Positions 40,201-51,400 of a DNA stretch of 64,000 nt are shown here, one piece after another. The translations under genes and the position numbers were made by a program. Numbering within the stretch: the stretch's first letter is position 1; every line of letters begins with the position of its first letter. The notes beneath the pieces were generated by a model, which made no database searches, was not told where the DNA came from, and saw only the letters and a program-made list of their open reading frames with translations. The stretch comes from Euglena gracilis (lineage: Eukaryota > Euglenida > Euglenophyceae > Euglenales): positions 28,464,667 through 28,528,666 of the forward strand of contig CP154956.1 in assembly GCA_039621445.1 (NCBI GenBank), in the 5' to 3' direction.

Positions 40201-43200
40201 CAGCTGCCATTTCTGTGTCCCCATCAGAAGAGAACCTCTCTTTGCCTGATGCCCTCGCCTGGTGCCTCAAATTCTGTTCTCTGTGCTCTGTTTGTTCGCT
40301 CTGGTACCATTGAGATTGGGTCCTGGTGCGTGTGCTCGCCTGGGCTTGCTCTCCTCGGTTTCCGCCCATGCCAAACCGACGTGCTGCCACTCGGCCTCCT
40401 CCTCCAGCTGAATGCGCAGCACGCCTTCCTCTCCCAAACCACAATGGCGTTGCAAGTTTTCTTCCACTAGCAAGATGTTGAGCTGCCCGCACCTTGCCAG
40501 TCGGTCGGACGCCTCCCTGTGTTGGTAATTTGCGTACCACGCTTCTCTGTCATCCACCCAATCCTTGGCATCTCCCAGCTTCTGAAAAGCCTCTTTGCTC
40601 TTTGGGTGGGAACATTTATCTGGGTGGATCAGAAAGCTGTTCCTCTTGTAGACTGCCGTGCAGTCCTGGCTGGGTGTGGTTTCCTGGACCCCCAAGGCTT
40701 GCCATGGAGTTGCTGCAGTCAACAATCGTGTCACAGCTTCGCTCTGTTCGGAGGGGCAGAAATCAGCTGCAAAACTCATCAACATTCCCACGTCGTCATC
40801 AATGGAAACACTGCCCTGGCGGCTCGCTTCAACTTTCTCCCTCCTGATCTTTGCTTCTGCGGGACCCACCCACCATAGCCCCCCCCCCCCCCCCTGGGTC
40901 CAACCTTAAAATATCCCTGCCTGCGGAAGAAGGGGGAGGAGTGCGTATGTCGGGGAGGCCAGCTTGGTTCATGGAACAGACGCTCTTTTGTGACGGTTTT
41001 GGTGGGTGCGAGGAGACTGTGGCCTGTGTTCCAGGTGTGACCTTCAGAAATACATCTTTGGCTCTTTTTACCATACATCTCTTTAAGGACCCCGGGGGTT
41101 GCTGGGCTAGGGCTAGAGATTTGGGCCAGCTAGCCCCCCAGGGGGCTGGACCCCGGCTGGACCTGAGCTGGGCAGGGCTGGGCCGAAATCAGACAATTGC
41201 CCAAAAATGACCTGCAAAACACTTTTTGGAAAAAAAATGAGCATCTGACAACCCCCCCCCCCCAAACACCCCCAAAACACCATTTTTGGCCATTTTTGAA
41301 CACTACTTCCCAAAAATTATCGGCGCACTGCACCGAAATTTATTCGGCTTGAACCAGCAAAAAGGGGGCGGGCTAGCAGGGCCAGCAGCCCCCCCCCCCC
41401 TGGGGGGTGCTGCTGCGGCTCAAAATTGGGGCTGGCTGCAAGCCCCCCCCCCCCCCCAGGGGGTCTGTCTGTCTGCAAAACCTTAAAGAGATGCATGCTT
41501 GTCACTGCCTTCTCCCTTTGTTTCCTTGGAGGTGGACATGAAAAATCCGTTTCAAAATATTTAGACCTGTGTTTCCTCCTTTTCAGTCAAACATCCGATT
41601 CTTCCGAAGAGACAACAACATAGGTCCCCAAAATTTTTCCAACTGTGAAATGCTGAACCCTGACACAGGTCCACAAAGTCAAGCAGAAACGCTTCCAGAG
41701 TCATTTCTCTAGTATCTGGTTGGGAGCAACGATGCAGAGGCACCAAACAAATCACATCGTAAATTAAAAGCCACCCCTAGCTGTCAGAGACGCCCGGATG
41801 GATGCCCAATGCTGCAGGGGGAGGGACAGGGGCGGCATACCCCCGGCTCAATGACGACGGTCTTGCAGACGCGCTGCAGGTTGCCGAGGTTGACGTCCGT
41901 CGGGTTGATCTTCCGGTTGGTGAAGTCGATGTCCCACACCCGCAGCACGCTGTTGCCGCCCGTCACGACGTGCTGGTTGGTGTTGTTGAAGAACGAGATG
42001 CAGTTGGACACGTCGGAGGAGGCGGGCCCTGTCGGGAGGGACGAGGGGGGGGGGGTGTTTGGTGCGGGTCGGGGTCGATCGAGGCGCAGCGAGGCGCAAC
42101 CTATCCTGGTGTGCCGACCGCAATGTACGGCGGCTGGAATGACAGCAGCCGGACGAGGACTTCGAGGTGAGGGCTTTCCGAGGGGGAGGGGTGGTTTGGC
42201 GACCCAGAAAGAAAGATGGATGAGGTGGGGCTGCATTTGGTTACCTTCTCCAAAAGAAAACAGCAGAAAATGAACCCAGAGTGCATTGCTGGCTGATTTT
42301 GGGATCAGAAATTTCAGGCTATTCGCTTTAAGAAAACTAGAGGGGGTTTCGGCGACCCTCTCATACCACAATATCCATCACCCCTGTTTCCTTCCTCAGA
42401 CGTGCACGTGTGTGTATGTCTGTGCCTGCGTGTGTGTGCGCGCGTGTACGTGTGCGTGCGTGGGTCACGTACCGCCACAGATGGGGCGGCCAGTGGTGAG
42501 GTCCCAGATGACGAGGGAGTTGTCGTCCTGGCCCCCCAGGCTGGCGAGGTACCGGTCGTCCGCCGAGAAGCACAGCGCCTGCACCTTCACCTTGTGCAGC
42601 GTCATGCGGTGGAGCAGCTTCAGCGTGTAGAAGTCGAAGACGCAGATGTCCGCCTGGGGGGGAGGGCACAGCGGAACGCCCCGGTGGTGGCGATGGGAAT
42701 GGGAAATGAAGGCATAGAAATATCCTAATTTGTTTGACAGCCTCCCTGGCAGGTGTCTCGAACGGAGTTGAGACAAAGATCACAGGTTTCGGACTCACTC
42801 ACCACCCCCTGGGCCCCACCCACCCACCCACACACCCACAAAAAGTTCTGATCACGATTACGAGAACCTTGTCGTCTCACGGTAGACAGACATCTATATC
42901 ACCTGCCAGCTGCCAGCAACCTCTGTGTCCCCCCCCCCCGTCAGAAGGTGCAGTCCATATGCCACAGATGGCCGGGAAGGGGGCCGAACACCTGGAACCC
43001 CATGTGGGTGACCTGCCCGGAGGCAACGTACTTCCCGCTGGCGCTCATGGTGACGCAGCTGACGCGGTCGGTGTGGCCCTGAGGGGAACGGGCCTGCATG
43101 TCAGGATGGCAGCATGGCGAGCCGCGCTGCATGTCAGAGGAGTGAGCCATCCACACACAAACCCCCACCCACCCACCCACCCACCAACCCACCCACCCAC

Positions 43201-45240
43201 TTAGACGGCCGGATTCGCACTTAAGGGTTTTTCTTTGTGATGGGAGCATTCGCGCAAATTCACCATTTTTGCACCCTTTCGACCCTGTACCCTGACACAC
43301 GGAAAACAATTATCGAGCTGTTGCAACCCTCCATTAGAGGGCTGTAACTCCAGGTCGTTTGATATGCATGTTCCTTACCGAATGACGCGACGAGGGCCGA
43401 GGGTGAGACTGGTGCCTCTCGGATGTCAAACAGGTGGGACACGCACCGGCGATTACGACAATTGGTACTGGTGCTGAAGCGCTGCCTCAACTGGCCAAGG
43501 TGCAGCCGCCCGTTAGGGCACGGAGCGATATTACATCAGTTGTGCAATGAAATTGATCATGATACCACTGAGAAAAACCTGTCCGAGAGTACGCCACTTT
43601 TGAAGCGCGGTTGGCATGGCTGCGCCGTGCCACCTGTCCGATTTTTGAGGAAGTGATTGGTGCACGCCAAAGCGCGCACACGTTGGTGGTGCGCGCCTCT
43701 GCGCAAACATGCGCACGACCCATGTTGGGAAACTGGTACGTGGATGGTGTGTGCATAGGCGCTGAAGCGCGCACCAACATCGTATTCATTTTGAAAGACA
43801 CCGAGGATGACCAGCACCCTATGATGTTTTTGAACTTGATGTGTGTTCGTGCGTGCTTTGGCGCACACAAACAAATCTTTTGTTTGTGGGCACTGAAGCA
43901 CGCAAGAATATTTTGCGCTGACAGGGCGCTTAGCGCACACAAACGAAATGATGTTCATAAAGCACGCACGAACAGAAATCAGTTGTGCGATGCCATCTCC
44001 TCGTCCGTGAAGGCTGGCGAACACAATTCCACACCGCCCGTGGGTGTCGGACGTTTTTTTGCAACAGCACTGCGTTTCAAAAATGCAAACTTTCCGTTCC
44101 TTTGCCCCCTTTTTTGCTTTGTGTTTGATCACTCCCCGGGGGGGGGGAAGGTCCTGGGGTCTCGAGGTGCGGAGCCCATTTTCTGGATTCCCTCAAACCA
44201 CCATTTTTCGCCAAAGTCCCAGGGGTCACCCCCCCAAAACAGGAATTTGCTCATCTTTTTGCACTCTCTTGTCGCCGTGCTTTCAAACCCCCGGGCGTTA
44301 AACAGCCGAAATAAAAAAACTTTGTTGATTTGCGCAATTGCGCAATCCAACATGGAAAAGATTAAATGCAAATCCGGCCGACCAAGACCCACCCATCCAC
44401 CTACCAACCCACCCACACCCACACACCGCACACACTTGCACACTCAATTCATACACGTACACTCACAGACCCACAACACATAAAAATGTTCGGGGCTTCT
44501 AACCTTCTAACCCCTCTCAGTACTTCCATGGCACACCAGCAGAAACTTGTCATTGCTCGGGTTGTTGGTCTCCCGAATGACGACACAGGAGCCGATTGGG
44601 TAGATGAGGTGCTTGCCGCTGGGGTGGATGTGAAGCGCCCCAGGTACGGTGCCTGTTAGGGGGCAGAAAAGCAAATTCAGCCAATAACAGAGCGAGGCCT
44701 ACACAACGTGCTCGGGAAAAAAATGAAAGCAGTTCAAGTCAAGCCCCCCATTTCCGAACCATTGGTTTCAGCCAACCCCAATGCATTTCGCAGAAATTCC
44801 CCACTGCAACCTGACTTCTTTAACGGGGGGTCTCGACGCCATTTTGACAAAATAATGCAAAATGACAAAAAAATTGACAATTTTTTTTGTCTTGGGGGGA
44901 AATTGGGGCCAAAACAAGGAACTTTCAAAATGAAAAAAAAATTGGCAAAAATTCAAAAATCGCTGGGAAAAAAACGCAAAGGAAAATGCATAAAACATAA
45001 ATTTTGCCAAAATCAAAAAAAACAACAACAAAAAGGCAAAAAAAAACGCACCTGCCCCCCCCCCCCCCGGCACCAGCCCCCTCCCACAGGGTGCATGCAA
45101 CCTTCTTATGAAAACACACTGGTGTCAACCGCTGGCCCATGCATAGAAAAAGGGGAGGGCAGCAGCTGACCTCCGAACCCGATGACGGACTGAAGTTCCA
45201 GCTTCCGAATGCTGTCGAGGTCAATGTTGAGCTGCGTCAT
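33840..45240 (-). CDS. CFAP52: CFAP52 (WDR16), cilia- and flagella-associated WD40 protein, complete
   Basis: Fifteen exons on the minus strand: 45240-45171, 44652-44537, 43078-42992, 42653-42473, 42028-41841, 38744-38608, 38422-38354, 38190-38067, 37475-37404, 36981-36919, 36632-36396, 35721-35626, 34767-34609, 34319-34185, 33995-33840. Phases agree throughout and give 629 residues with a TGA stop; the family is about 620. Landmarks: MTQLNIDLDSIRKLELQSVIG (start), GHTDRVSCVTMSASGKYVAS, SLGGQDDNSLVIWDL, DKYAFVGTTSGDVL, FATCSNHDIRVW, FSPDGKSIVSGWSDGKIRAF, ITASDDGSCIVWD, TYWDAYECSAIRELEG, GHSGNIIKAVFAPDGASVVS. CFAP52 forms two WD40 propellers and is an inner protein of axonemal doublet microtubules, needed for flagellar beating. 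Most introns are GT-AG; those after exons 11 and 13 are GC-AG; those after exons 9, 10 and 12 are nonconventional. The fifth intron (41840-38745) carries a retroelement. Confidence 0.93.
34768..35625 (-). other. Nonconventional intron 12 of CFAP52 with retained target duplication
   Basis: On the minus strand it begins GGCCAGCCACCCCC and ends GGGGGGGGGCTGCGGGG: CAG at +4, CTG at -8, and the two ends pair (CAGCC.CCCCC with GGGGG.GGCTG). There is no GT, GC or AG at the borders. The 8 bases before CAG (CGGGGGGC) and after CTG (CGGGGGAC) match 7 of 8. Removal joins LRAG to DQQCITAS, exactly the spacing expected for the family at this position. Confidence 0.85.
37160..37275. repeat. (TG)n microsatellite in CFAP52 intron 9
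   Basis: About 110 bp of TG, then CG dinucleotides. Confidence 0.95.
39437..39901 (-). pseudogene. CCCH zinc-finger segment of retroelement protein
   Basis: Open frame with two C3H1 fingers: CWFGQRCLYPYCPYQH (C-x5-C-x4-C-x3-H) and CKYGMGCWWRTTSCPYAH (C-x5-C-x6-C-x3-H), followed by a Gln/Ala-rich stretch from CTG repeats. CCCH fingers of this kind usually bind RNA, which fits an ORF1-type chaperone role (inference). It is out of frame with the upstream segment, so this copy appears broken. Confidence 0.6.
40112..40869 (-). pseudogene. J-domain and IGEAxxPGP segment of retroelement protein (frameshifted)
   Basis: Frame 40869-40267 begins in the flanking repeat, then shows a J-domain-like stretch: TPWQALGVQ, VYKRNSFLIHPDKCSHPKSK, EAFQKLGDAKDWV, with the HPD tripeptide (about 40613-40624) that in DnaJ proteins triggers Hsp70 ATPase. 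A change of frame near 40.28 kb leads to SHDWKEGERIGEAEKPGPP (to 40112), matching HDWHEGARIGEADHPGP in the other element. A J domain in a retroelement protein is uncommon. The similarity rests on length, the HPD and the hydrophobic spacing only. Confidence 0.55.
41076..41493. mobile_element. Inverted-repeat element in CFAP52 intron 5
   Basis: Starts CATCTCTTTAAGGACCCC, ends AACCTTAAAGAGATG; interior with 'gggctggaccccggctgga' and long C runs. Flanking 8-mers do not match. It abuts the second retroelement's right repeat. Confidence 0.5.
43200..43260. repeat. Short repeat shared with 3050-3105
   Basis: TTAGACGGC, then CGCACTTAAG and GCATTCGCGCAAA, in the same order and spacing as 3050-3105. 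Here it is inside CFAP52 intron 2. Confidence 0.6.
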
Positions 45241-46008
45241 ACTGGTGGTCCGCTGGGGGTGGGTTGCTGTGGAGGATGGGATACAAATATGTTGACCAGT
45301 TTGGCCAGGATCGTCAGGATATTAAATGGGGGGTGAAGGGGGTCGATCCCCCCCTCCCCTTGGGAAAAAACTTGGTGTGAAGCACCAATTTTTTTTTGAG
45401 GAGGCCTCCATCCCCAGGGCCCCAGGGTAACGAAGTGAGCGCCAGTTTTTGAAATTGGGAAGGGGGAGGATCGGGGATGCCCCCCCCCCTCCCCCTCCAG
45501 GCCGAGGGTGGTCCCCCCAGGGGCCAAACAACTTCCCTGGCACTTTGTGTCGGATGGCTCATGTTCTTTGTCCTGTATTTTTGTCAGTTGTGGGGGGGAA
45601 TCACTGAGAAACACAATTTATGGTACTTTTTGACCTCCCCCTTTGCATCGGACTGCCGGCTGTGCGGCCGCCGCTGAACGCCCAGCACGGAAGCAACGGC
45701 CTCCACCGCCGTCCCTACCCCCCAAGGGTGCCCGGCGCCATCGCAGCCCGCACCTCCAGCACCCCCAGGCGAGGCAGTGGTGGGGAATGAGGGAGACGTG
45801 AAACGAGGGAGCGGGTCAGGCTGGGGAGCACACGGCGCTGGGCAGAGGAGTCTACAGCACGTCCGCATGGGTTCCTGCTGGTCTGTGCGAAGTGTGCCGA
45901 AATATATAGGTTTGCATATGAGTGGTAAAATGTTTGTCTAACCTGTGAGTGTGTGTGTGTGTGTGTGTGTGTGCGTGTCCAGGTGGGTGGGTGTGCAGGG
46001 CGGTTGTC

Positions 46009-46071
<63 letters not shown>

Positions 46072-46109
46072 TGTGTGTATGCGTGCGCAAATGCACGGGG
46101 GGGGGCAGG

Positions 46110-46238
46110 TCAGACGGGTCTCATGTTCTTCACATAGCGAGTGATCTTCGGGGAAAGGCTGCACAGACAACGCTCCAAGGACGTGGGATATAAAGGGTAA
46201 GAATCGTCCGTCGGGGCAGGGGTGGCGGCCAAGGGCGA
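46110..46238 (-). CDS. Possible terminal exon of an unidentified minus-strand gene
   Basis: Minus-strand frame following the CA/TG array: [20 protein letters not shown], then [20 protein letters not shown] and PV-stop. The composition is unlike the repeats around it, and the segment is not seen elsewhere in the window. There is no clean AG acceptor at its start and no family resemblance was noted. Confidence 0.25.
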   Translation of the reverse strand, partial: SPLAATPAPTDDSYPLYPTSLERCLCSLSPKITRYVKNMRPV

Positions 46239-46242
46239 CATA

Positions 46243-46570
<328 letters not shown>

Positions 46571-47167
46571 CACCAGGGTTCGAGGCCAAAATATAACCGT
46601 GATTTTCGTGACTTTCCGCAAATTTCCTTTTTGAAAAGTTGTTGACTGCCAAATTCAGTTCTGCACCAGAGCATTTTTTGCTCCAACTGAAGCCGATTCT
46701 AAGTGCTTGACACCCAGGGTTGGCTCTTTGCAATCCAACCAAATGCATGCCACAACGTGGGACTTCCCTTGCACCCACACCAAAATGTTTACGATGGTAC
46801 GCAGGGATTTTCCCACAAAAAAAAACCAATGAAAAAATCCCTGTTTGCATGCTCAGAGCTATCAGTCCACTCATCAGTTCCCATCCAAACCTGTAGGTGG
46901 AAATTGAACTTCTTCAAAACGGAGGGGGAAAAAACCTTCTGCCCTTGAATTTCTTCTGGGAACCTTGGAAATGTACCGAAAGCAATTGACCCTTGGGATG
47001 GAGCCTGGGAGGAAAGGAAAAAGACCGAAAATTCTTTTCCTGAACCCTCCGCTCATCCATGAATTTCAGTGATTTTCTGTGATTTCCGTGAAAATGAACT
47101 TCCTCCCATTTCTGTGATCCTCCATGGATTTCCGAGAATTTCCTTTTCAGGAAATGGGAGGATCCCT

Positions 47168-47318
<151 letters not shown>

Positions 47319-47332
47319 CACACAACACACTC

Positions 47333-47764
47333 CAGGGGTTTCCTTAAGGGGTCCGCGGGCCTGCTGGAAAAAGGTTTTACTGGACCCCCCAAGGGGTGGG
47401 GATTCAGGGGGGTCCAGGGGGGGGGTCCACCTGGCTGGGAGCTGGACCTGCCGGGTACCCAAAAAAAAATGCCCCCAAAAAGCCCAAATCCAGCTCTGTT
47501 GGCATTTTCCAGCCAAAATTTGGAGCGAAAAACCCAAAACGAACCAAAAATGACATTTTTTTGGCCATTTTTGACCAGTCTTTTCCAAAAATTTTCGGGG
47601 CTTTGCGCCGAAAATTTTTTTCGGTCCAGCGAACTTTATTCAGCAGAGCCCCGGGGGGGGGGGGGTCCTGAGCTCGGCTGGGAGGTTGGCTGGAAAAAAG
47701 GTGCCGGCTGGCTGGACACCCCCCCCCTGGTGGTAGGGTCCCCTCCGGCTTAAGAAAACCCCTG
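47333..47764. mobile_element. Inverted-repeat element (introner-like family)
   Basis: Starts CAGGGGTTTCCTTAAGG, ends GCTTAAGAAAACCCCTG. Left flank ACACACTC (edge of a microsatellite), right flank ACATGATA: no target duplication left. Interior has 'tttcggggctttgcgccg' and long G runs. Confidence 0.6.
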
Positions 47765-47796
47765 ACATGATATGGTATGATGGTCGTGGGCGCACA

Positions 47797-47876
47797 CCCA
47801 CCCACCCACCCACCCACCCACCCACCCGCACACACACCCACACACGCACACACACACACACACAACACAACATACA

Positions 47877-47908
<32 letters not shown>

Positions 47909-47924
47909 CACACACACACAACAT

Positions 47925-47973
<49 letters not shown>

Positions 47974-47998
47974 ACACAACAAACACACACACACACAA
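47797..47998. repeat. (CCCA)n and (CA)n microsatellites
   Basis: Seven CCCA units, then CA repeats broken by AACATACACG. Confidence 0.9.
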
Positions 47999-48486
47999 AC
48001 CCATGCGCACATTTATGTTGGGTATTCCGCCCACCCTGAGTGGCCGGGGACGTGGGTCACGCCCGGGCGAAGCCTGCAAAAGGCCATGCCAGCTCTGGGG
48101 GCGGACAACCCCAGGACGACGCCCCGGATCGGTCGGATGGGCCTTTCGCTTGGAAGCCACTGCTCTCAGCACCACTTTGCCGCGCCTTTGCCAACGAAAC
48201 AATCTGCAAAAGCCATCACCGGGGTCGGGCTTGACAAAAAAAACCGCTTCCAATGCCACCCCCGCAGCACGGAACGGTAACCGTGAGCACGCCAGGTGTT
48301 TGGATGTTGAGGTGCAATCGGTTTGCCAATTTCGTGTTGAATTTTTGATGGCGCACCTGTACTTTGATTGAAAAGTTTTCGGACATTGGCTCCCAGGTTG
48401 TTTTTTTTTTTGCACAATTTGGGAAATCGCATTTTAAAATATCCTGGTGGAATTTTCGGTGCTTTGACATGGCTGAGTGTCCCGGG

Positions 48487-51400
48487 TCTCCGGTACCATC
48501 TCTGATGGACAGCCCACAGTTTGCCAAACCAGTGAGCCAAGTGGCCCCACTGGAAATGTGCATGATGAGCCCGAGGATCCGCAGCCGCAAACCCTCCACC
48601 CCTCGCACCTCTGGCAGTGTGCCTCCAAATGAAAGCATGCCCCAGTTTCAGTTCGTGAAACAGACATTTACCCCCTTTGATTGCAGCTTTGCTCGTGTAT
48701 TTTTATTGCCATGACCTGCCATTCTTGCCCCCCTTGCCCCCCCCCAGGAAACCATCAGGCCCTGGCAGTCCCACCCGCAGAAACTGTCAGGGTTCCCAGT
48801 ATTGTCCCATCCGTCATGGTGGGAAGCCGTCAAATCGTCTGGTCAGAATGCATTGGCTTTCCCTTTGGGGGCCTGACGCGGGAGACTGTCGGAGGTCCCT
48901 GGTCCCAGCAACCTGTCACCAGAAAAAGTTGTTAGTGTCCCTGGGTGCTGCCAGACAGTTGGTCAATAGAGGTGGCAGATGTTTGTTTTTGCTTTCCTTG
49001 TGCATCAAGTGCCAGTGCATCAAGCCTCAATGGTGCCAGAAGATAACCTACCCCCCCCCGGAAAACTGTCATGCTCGAGAACCTCCCTCCTGGGAAACTG
49101 TCAGGGTCCCGCCCCGGAAACTGTCAGGGACCTTGGTACCGACCAACCTGTCATGATAGGACGTTGTCAGGGTCCCCGCTACCGGCCAATCTGTCAGGTG
49201 ATAGTTTCCTGGGGGGTGGGGGGGGGGTAGACCATTGCCAATAAATTATTTAACACAAAATCACAGAGTAATTTCAATGCGCATCCACAGACATCGGCAA
49301 TTAACCTTATTGCACCCTCCACCCTTCAGCCCTCGGTCGTGCCACGGTCGGAGGACAGAGGTCACCGGTCGTTGGACATAGGGGGGGGGGAGCATGTGTG
49401 GTGCACATCTGCTACCGCCAGTGCAGCCGGGCTGCTCAACACCCTCCTTCACAACGCCTGGGGCCGATGGGCAAACGTTTCCAAAAAAACGACGCCCGTT
49501 TTGCCCGCCACCAGCCAGCGGCGCGGGGCCGCCGCCCACCCCCCAGCCGGCGATGGGGACGCCGCGCACTCCGGCGATGGGTCCGGTGGCGCTGATGGCA
49601 ATGTCTTCCGCCCGGGATGGCCGGTCAGCACTGTGTGGGGTGGGGAGGCAGTTAGCGGCTTCCGTGCGACGTTCTGGTCCAAATGAATGGTCCTGGTGTG
49701 GGGGAGGGTTTGCGGTTTCCATTGGTCCGAGGCAATGCGGTTTCTTGCAGGTGGTTTTGAGTTTTTGAAAGATGAACCGGCCGAGGGCATTGGTTTTTTC
49801 CGCGTTGTGTTTGATAGCCCCCCTCCCCCCCTCCCCCCCCCCCTATGTCCAACGCCCCCCCTATGTCCAATGACCACCCCCCCCGGTCAGAGGACACCTT
49901 TTCGGAGGTTTGATGTTTTTTTTTGCAGGTGTGTGAAAACCAGCGGTTTGCCAGCCCTGAAAGGCTTTTCTTCCGCCCTTGTCCTCTCCCCCGCAGCCCA
50001 TCGTCCATTAAAATGTTCCCTCTGGGGAGTTTTGCATTACGAGCGCTCCACCGGGGAGATAGTGCCTGCGGTTGTTGAAGGAGCTTCACCACACTCCCAA
50101 CATTCCACCATGACATTTTCGGGTCTTTGCTAGGTTGTATGATGGAGTGAAGATGGTTGATGGAATGCAGGGATTGTTGACTGGGTATCTTTGTTTTTTT
50201 TTGTGAAATCCCGCGGTGTGAAGGTACGTTTTGGGTGCTATTTGAGTGACAGGGCTGGAAATGGGGGCGCGAAGCGCCGGAAGGAAAATTTTGACCTGTT
50301 TTGGGGGGGTTTCGGCAAACTTTTTTTCCCGACCCCGTGTCCAACGACCACCCCCCCCCCCCCGGTCAGAGGACAGAGGTTACCGGTCGTTGGACATGAG
50401 GGGGGGGGAGGGTACTGCGGGCAGAGGGTGGAGGCTGGGGACATCAGACGACGAAAAAAAAAAATTGCCTCCCCCAAGGAAAGTCGTCCCCTGGAGAGAT
50501 ACCCCATGAAGTTGGCATGTTGAGGCCCGTAACGCCCCCTTGCTGAGCACCGTCCTTGCCTTTTAAAGCATTTCCCCTCGTGCATTTTTGTGGAAAAGGT
50601 ACACGTTGCAGAACGTTCTGATTTGAAGATTGCAGAACGAAACTTGATTTGAAGCACCACAGCGGGAGCTCAAGGTTGGCCAGTCATGCTCTTTGTTTTG
50701 CTGTTTCTTTTTTCGCTGGGCCAGTGCAAGAATGTGCTCTGTGTTGAGTCACAGAAGCCCCCCCATGGCAGAGGCGCTGCATCGAGGGGTGGGTGCAGGG
50801 GTTTTTTTTTAGTCTTGGACCCCTGGGTTGGGGTATGGTGGTTGGTCCGGCCGAGCCCCCCCGGGGGGGGTGCAGGCGGGGGGATACTTTTCGGCGCCGA
50901 AGACGCCGAAATTTTTTAAACAGGTGCTATTTTTGGCATTTTCGCTATTTTTGGCCATTTTCGGGGAAATCTGAATGGATCCCACGGCACCCCCCCCCCC
51001 GCCCCCCAGGGGGTGGGTGGGAGGGGAGGATCCCCCCTCCCCCCCCCCGGTCTTAAAAAAATCCCCTGGGCGGGTGCAGCAACGCCACTGGGCCGCCGGC
51101 AGCGCGGACCCAGCGGCCGGCCCGAGGCGTACTACGCCTGCCACCGCGTCCACCACCACCCGGACCACGCCTGTTAGCTGGATGTCGGGGCTGCGCCGGG
51201 ACCCGCTGGACGTGCCCCGGGCCGTTGGGGGAGGGGGGGGGAGGCACCTTTGCCCAATGCGTGCCTCTCGCCGGAAGCCAGAACCTGTGAAACGACCGGG
51301 CGTGACCGGGTGTGACTAGGCATGACTCGCCATGACAGGAAACTTTGGCCACATCTAACCATTTATGGCCTTTTTTGTCCCTGTTTGCCCATTTTTGGCC

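Larger units (their letters stand above)
38885..41100 (-). mobile_element. Second retroelement remnant, flanked by ~200-bp direct repeats
   Basis: Sits in the CFAP52 intron between exons 5 and 6. Positions 38930-39130 and 40858-41100 are direct copies ('acccaccata', 'gggaggagtgc', 'ggccagcttggttcatggaa', 'ttttggtgggt', 'accttcagaaatac', 'catctcttta'). Between them, on the minus strand, lie in order a J-domain segment, an (R)IGEAEKPGPP motif and a CCCH zinc-finger segment, in three reading frames. The layout, a coding block framed by direct repeats, and the shared IGEAxxPGP motif make it a relative of the ORF1 part of the 15-21 kb element, without a reverse transcriptase of its own. Confidence 0.65.

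Noticed and set aside
43611-44483. 290-codon plus-strand frame inside CFAP52 intron 2
   Set aside because: Rich in degenerate 'gcgcacg' and 'gcacacaaac' words, runs through microsatellite-like DNA, no domain seen; probably chance.
48050-48371. Plus-strand frames after the CCCA repeat
   Set aside because: No motif, acceptor or paralogue in the modules.
50686-50790. Open frame starting MLFVLLFLFSLGQCKN, resembling a signal peptide
   Set aside because: Hydrophobic start could be chance; its frame differs from that of exon B, which overlaps it.
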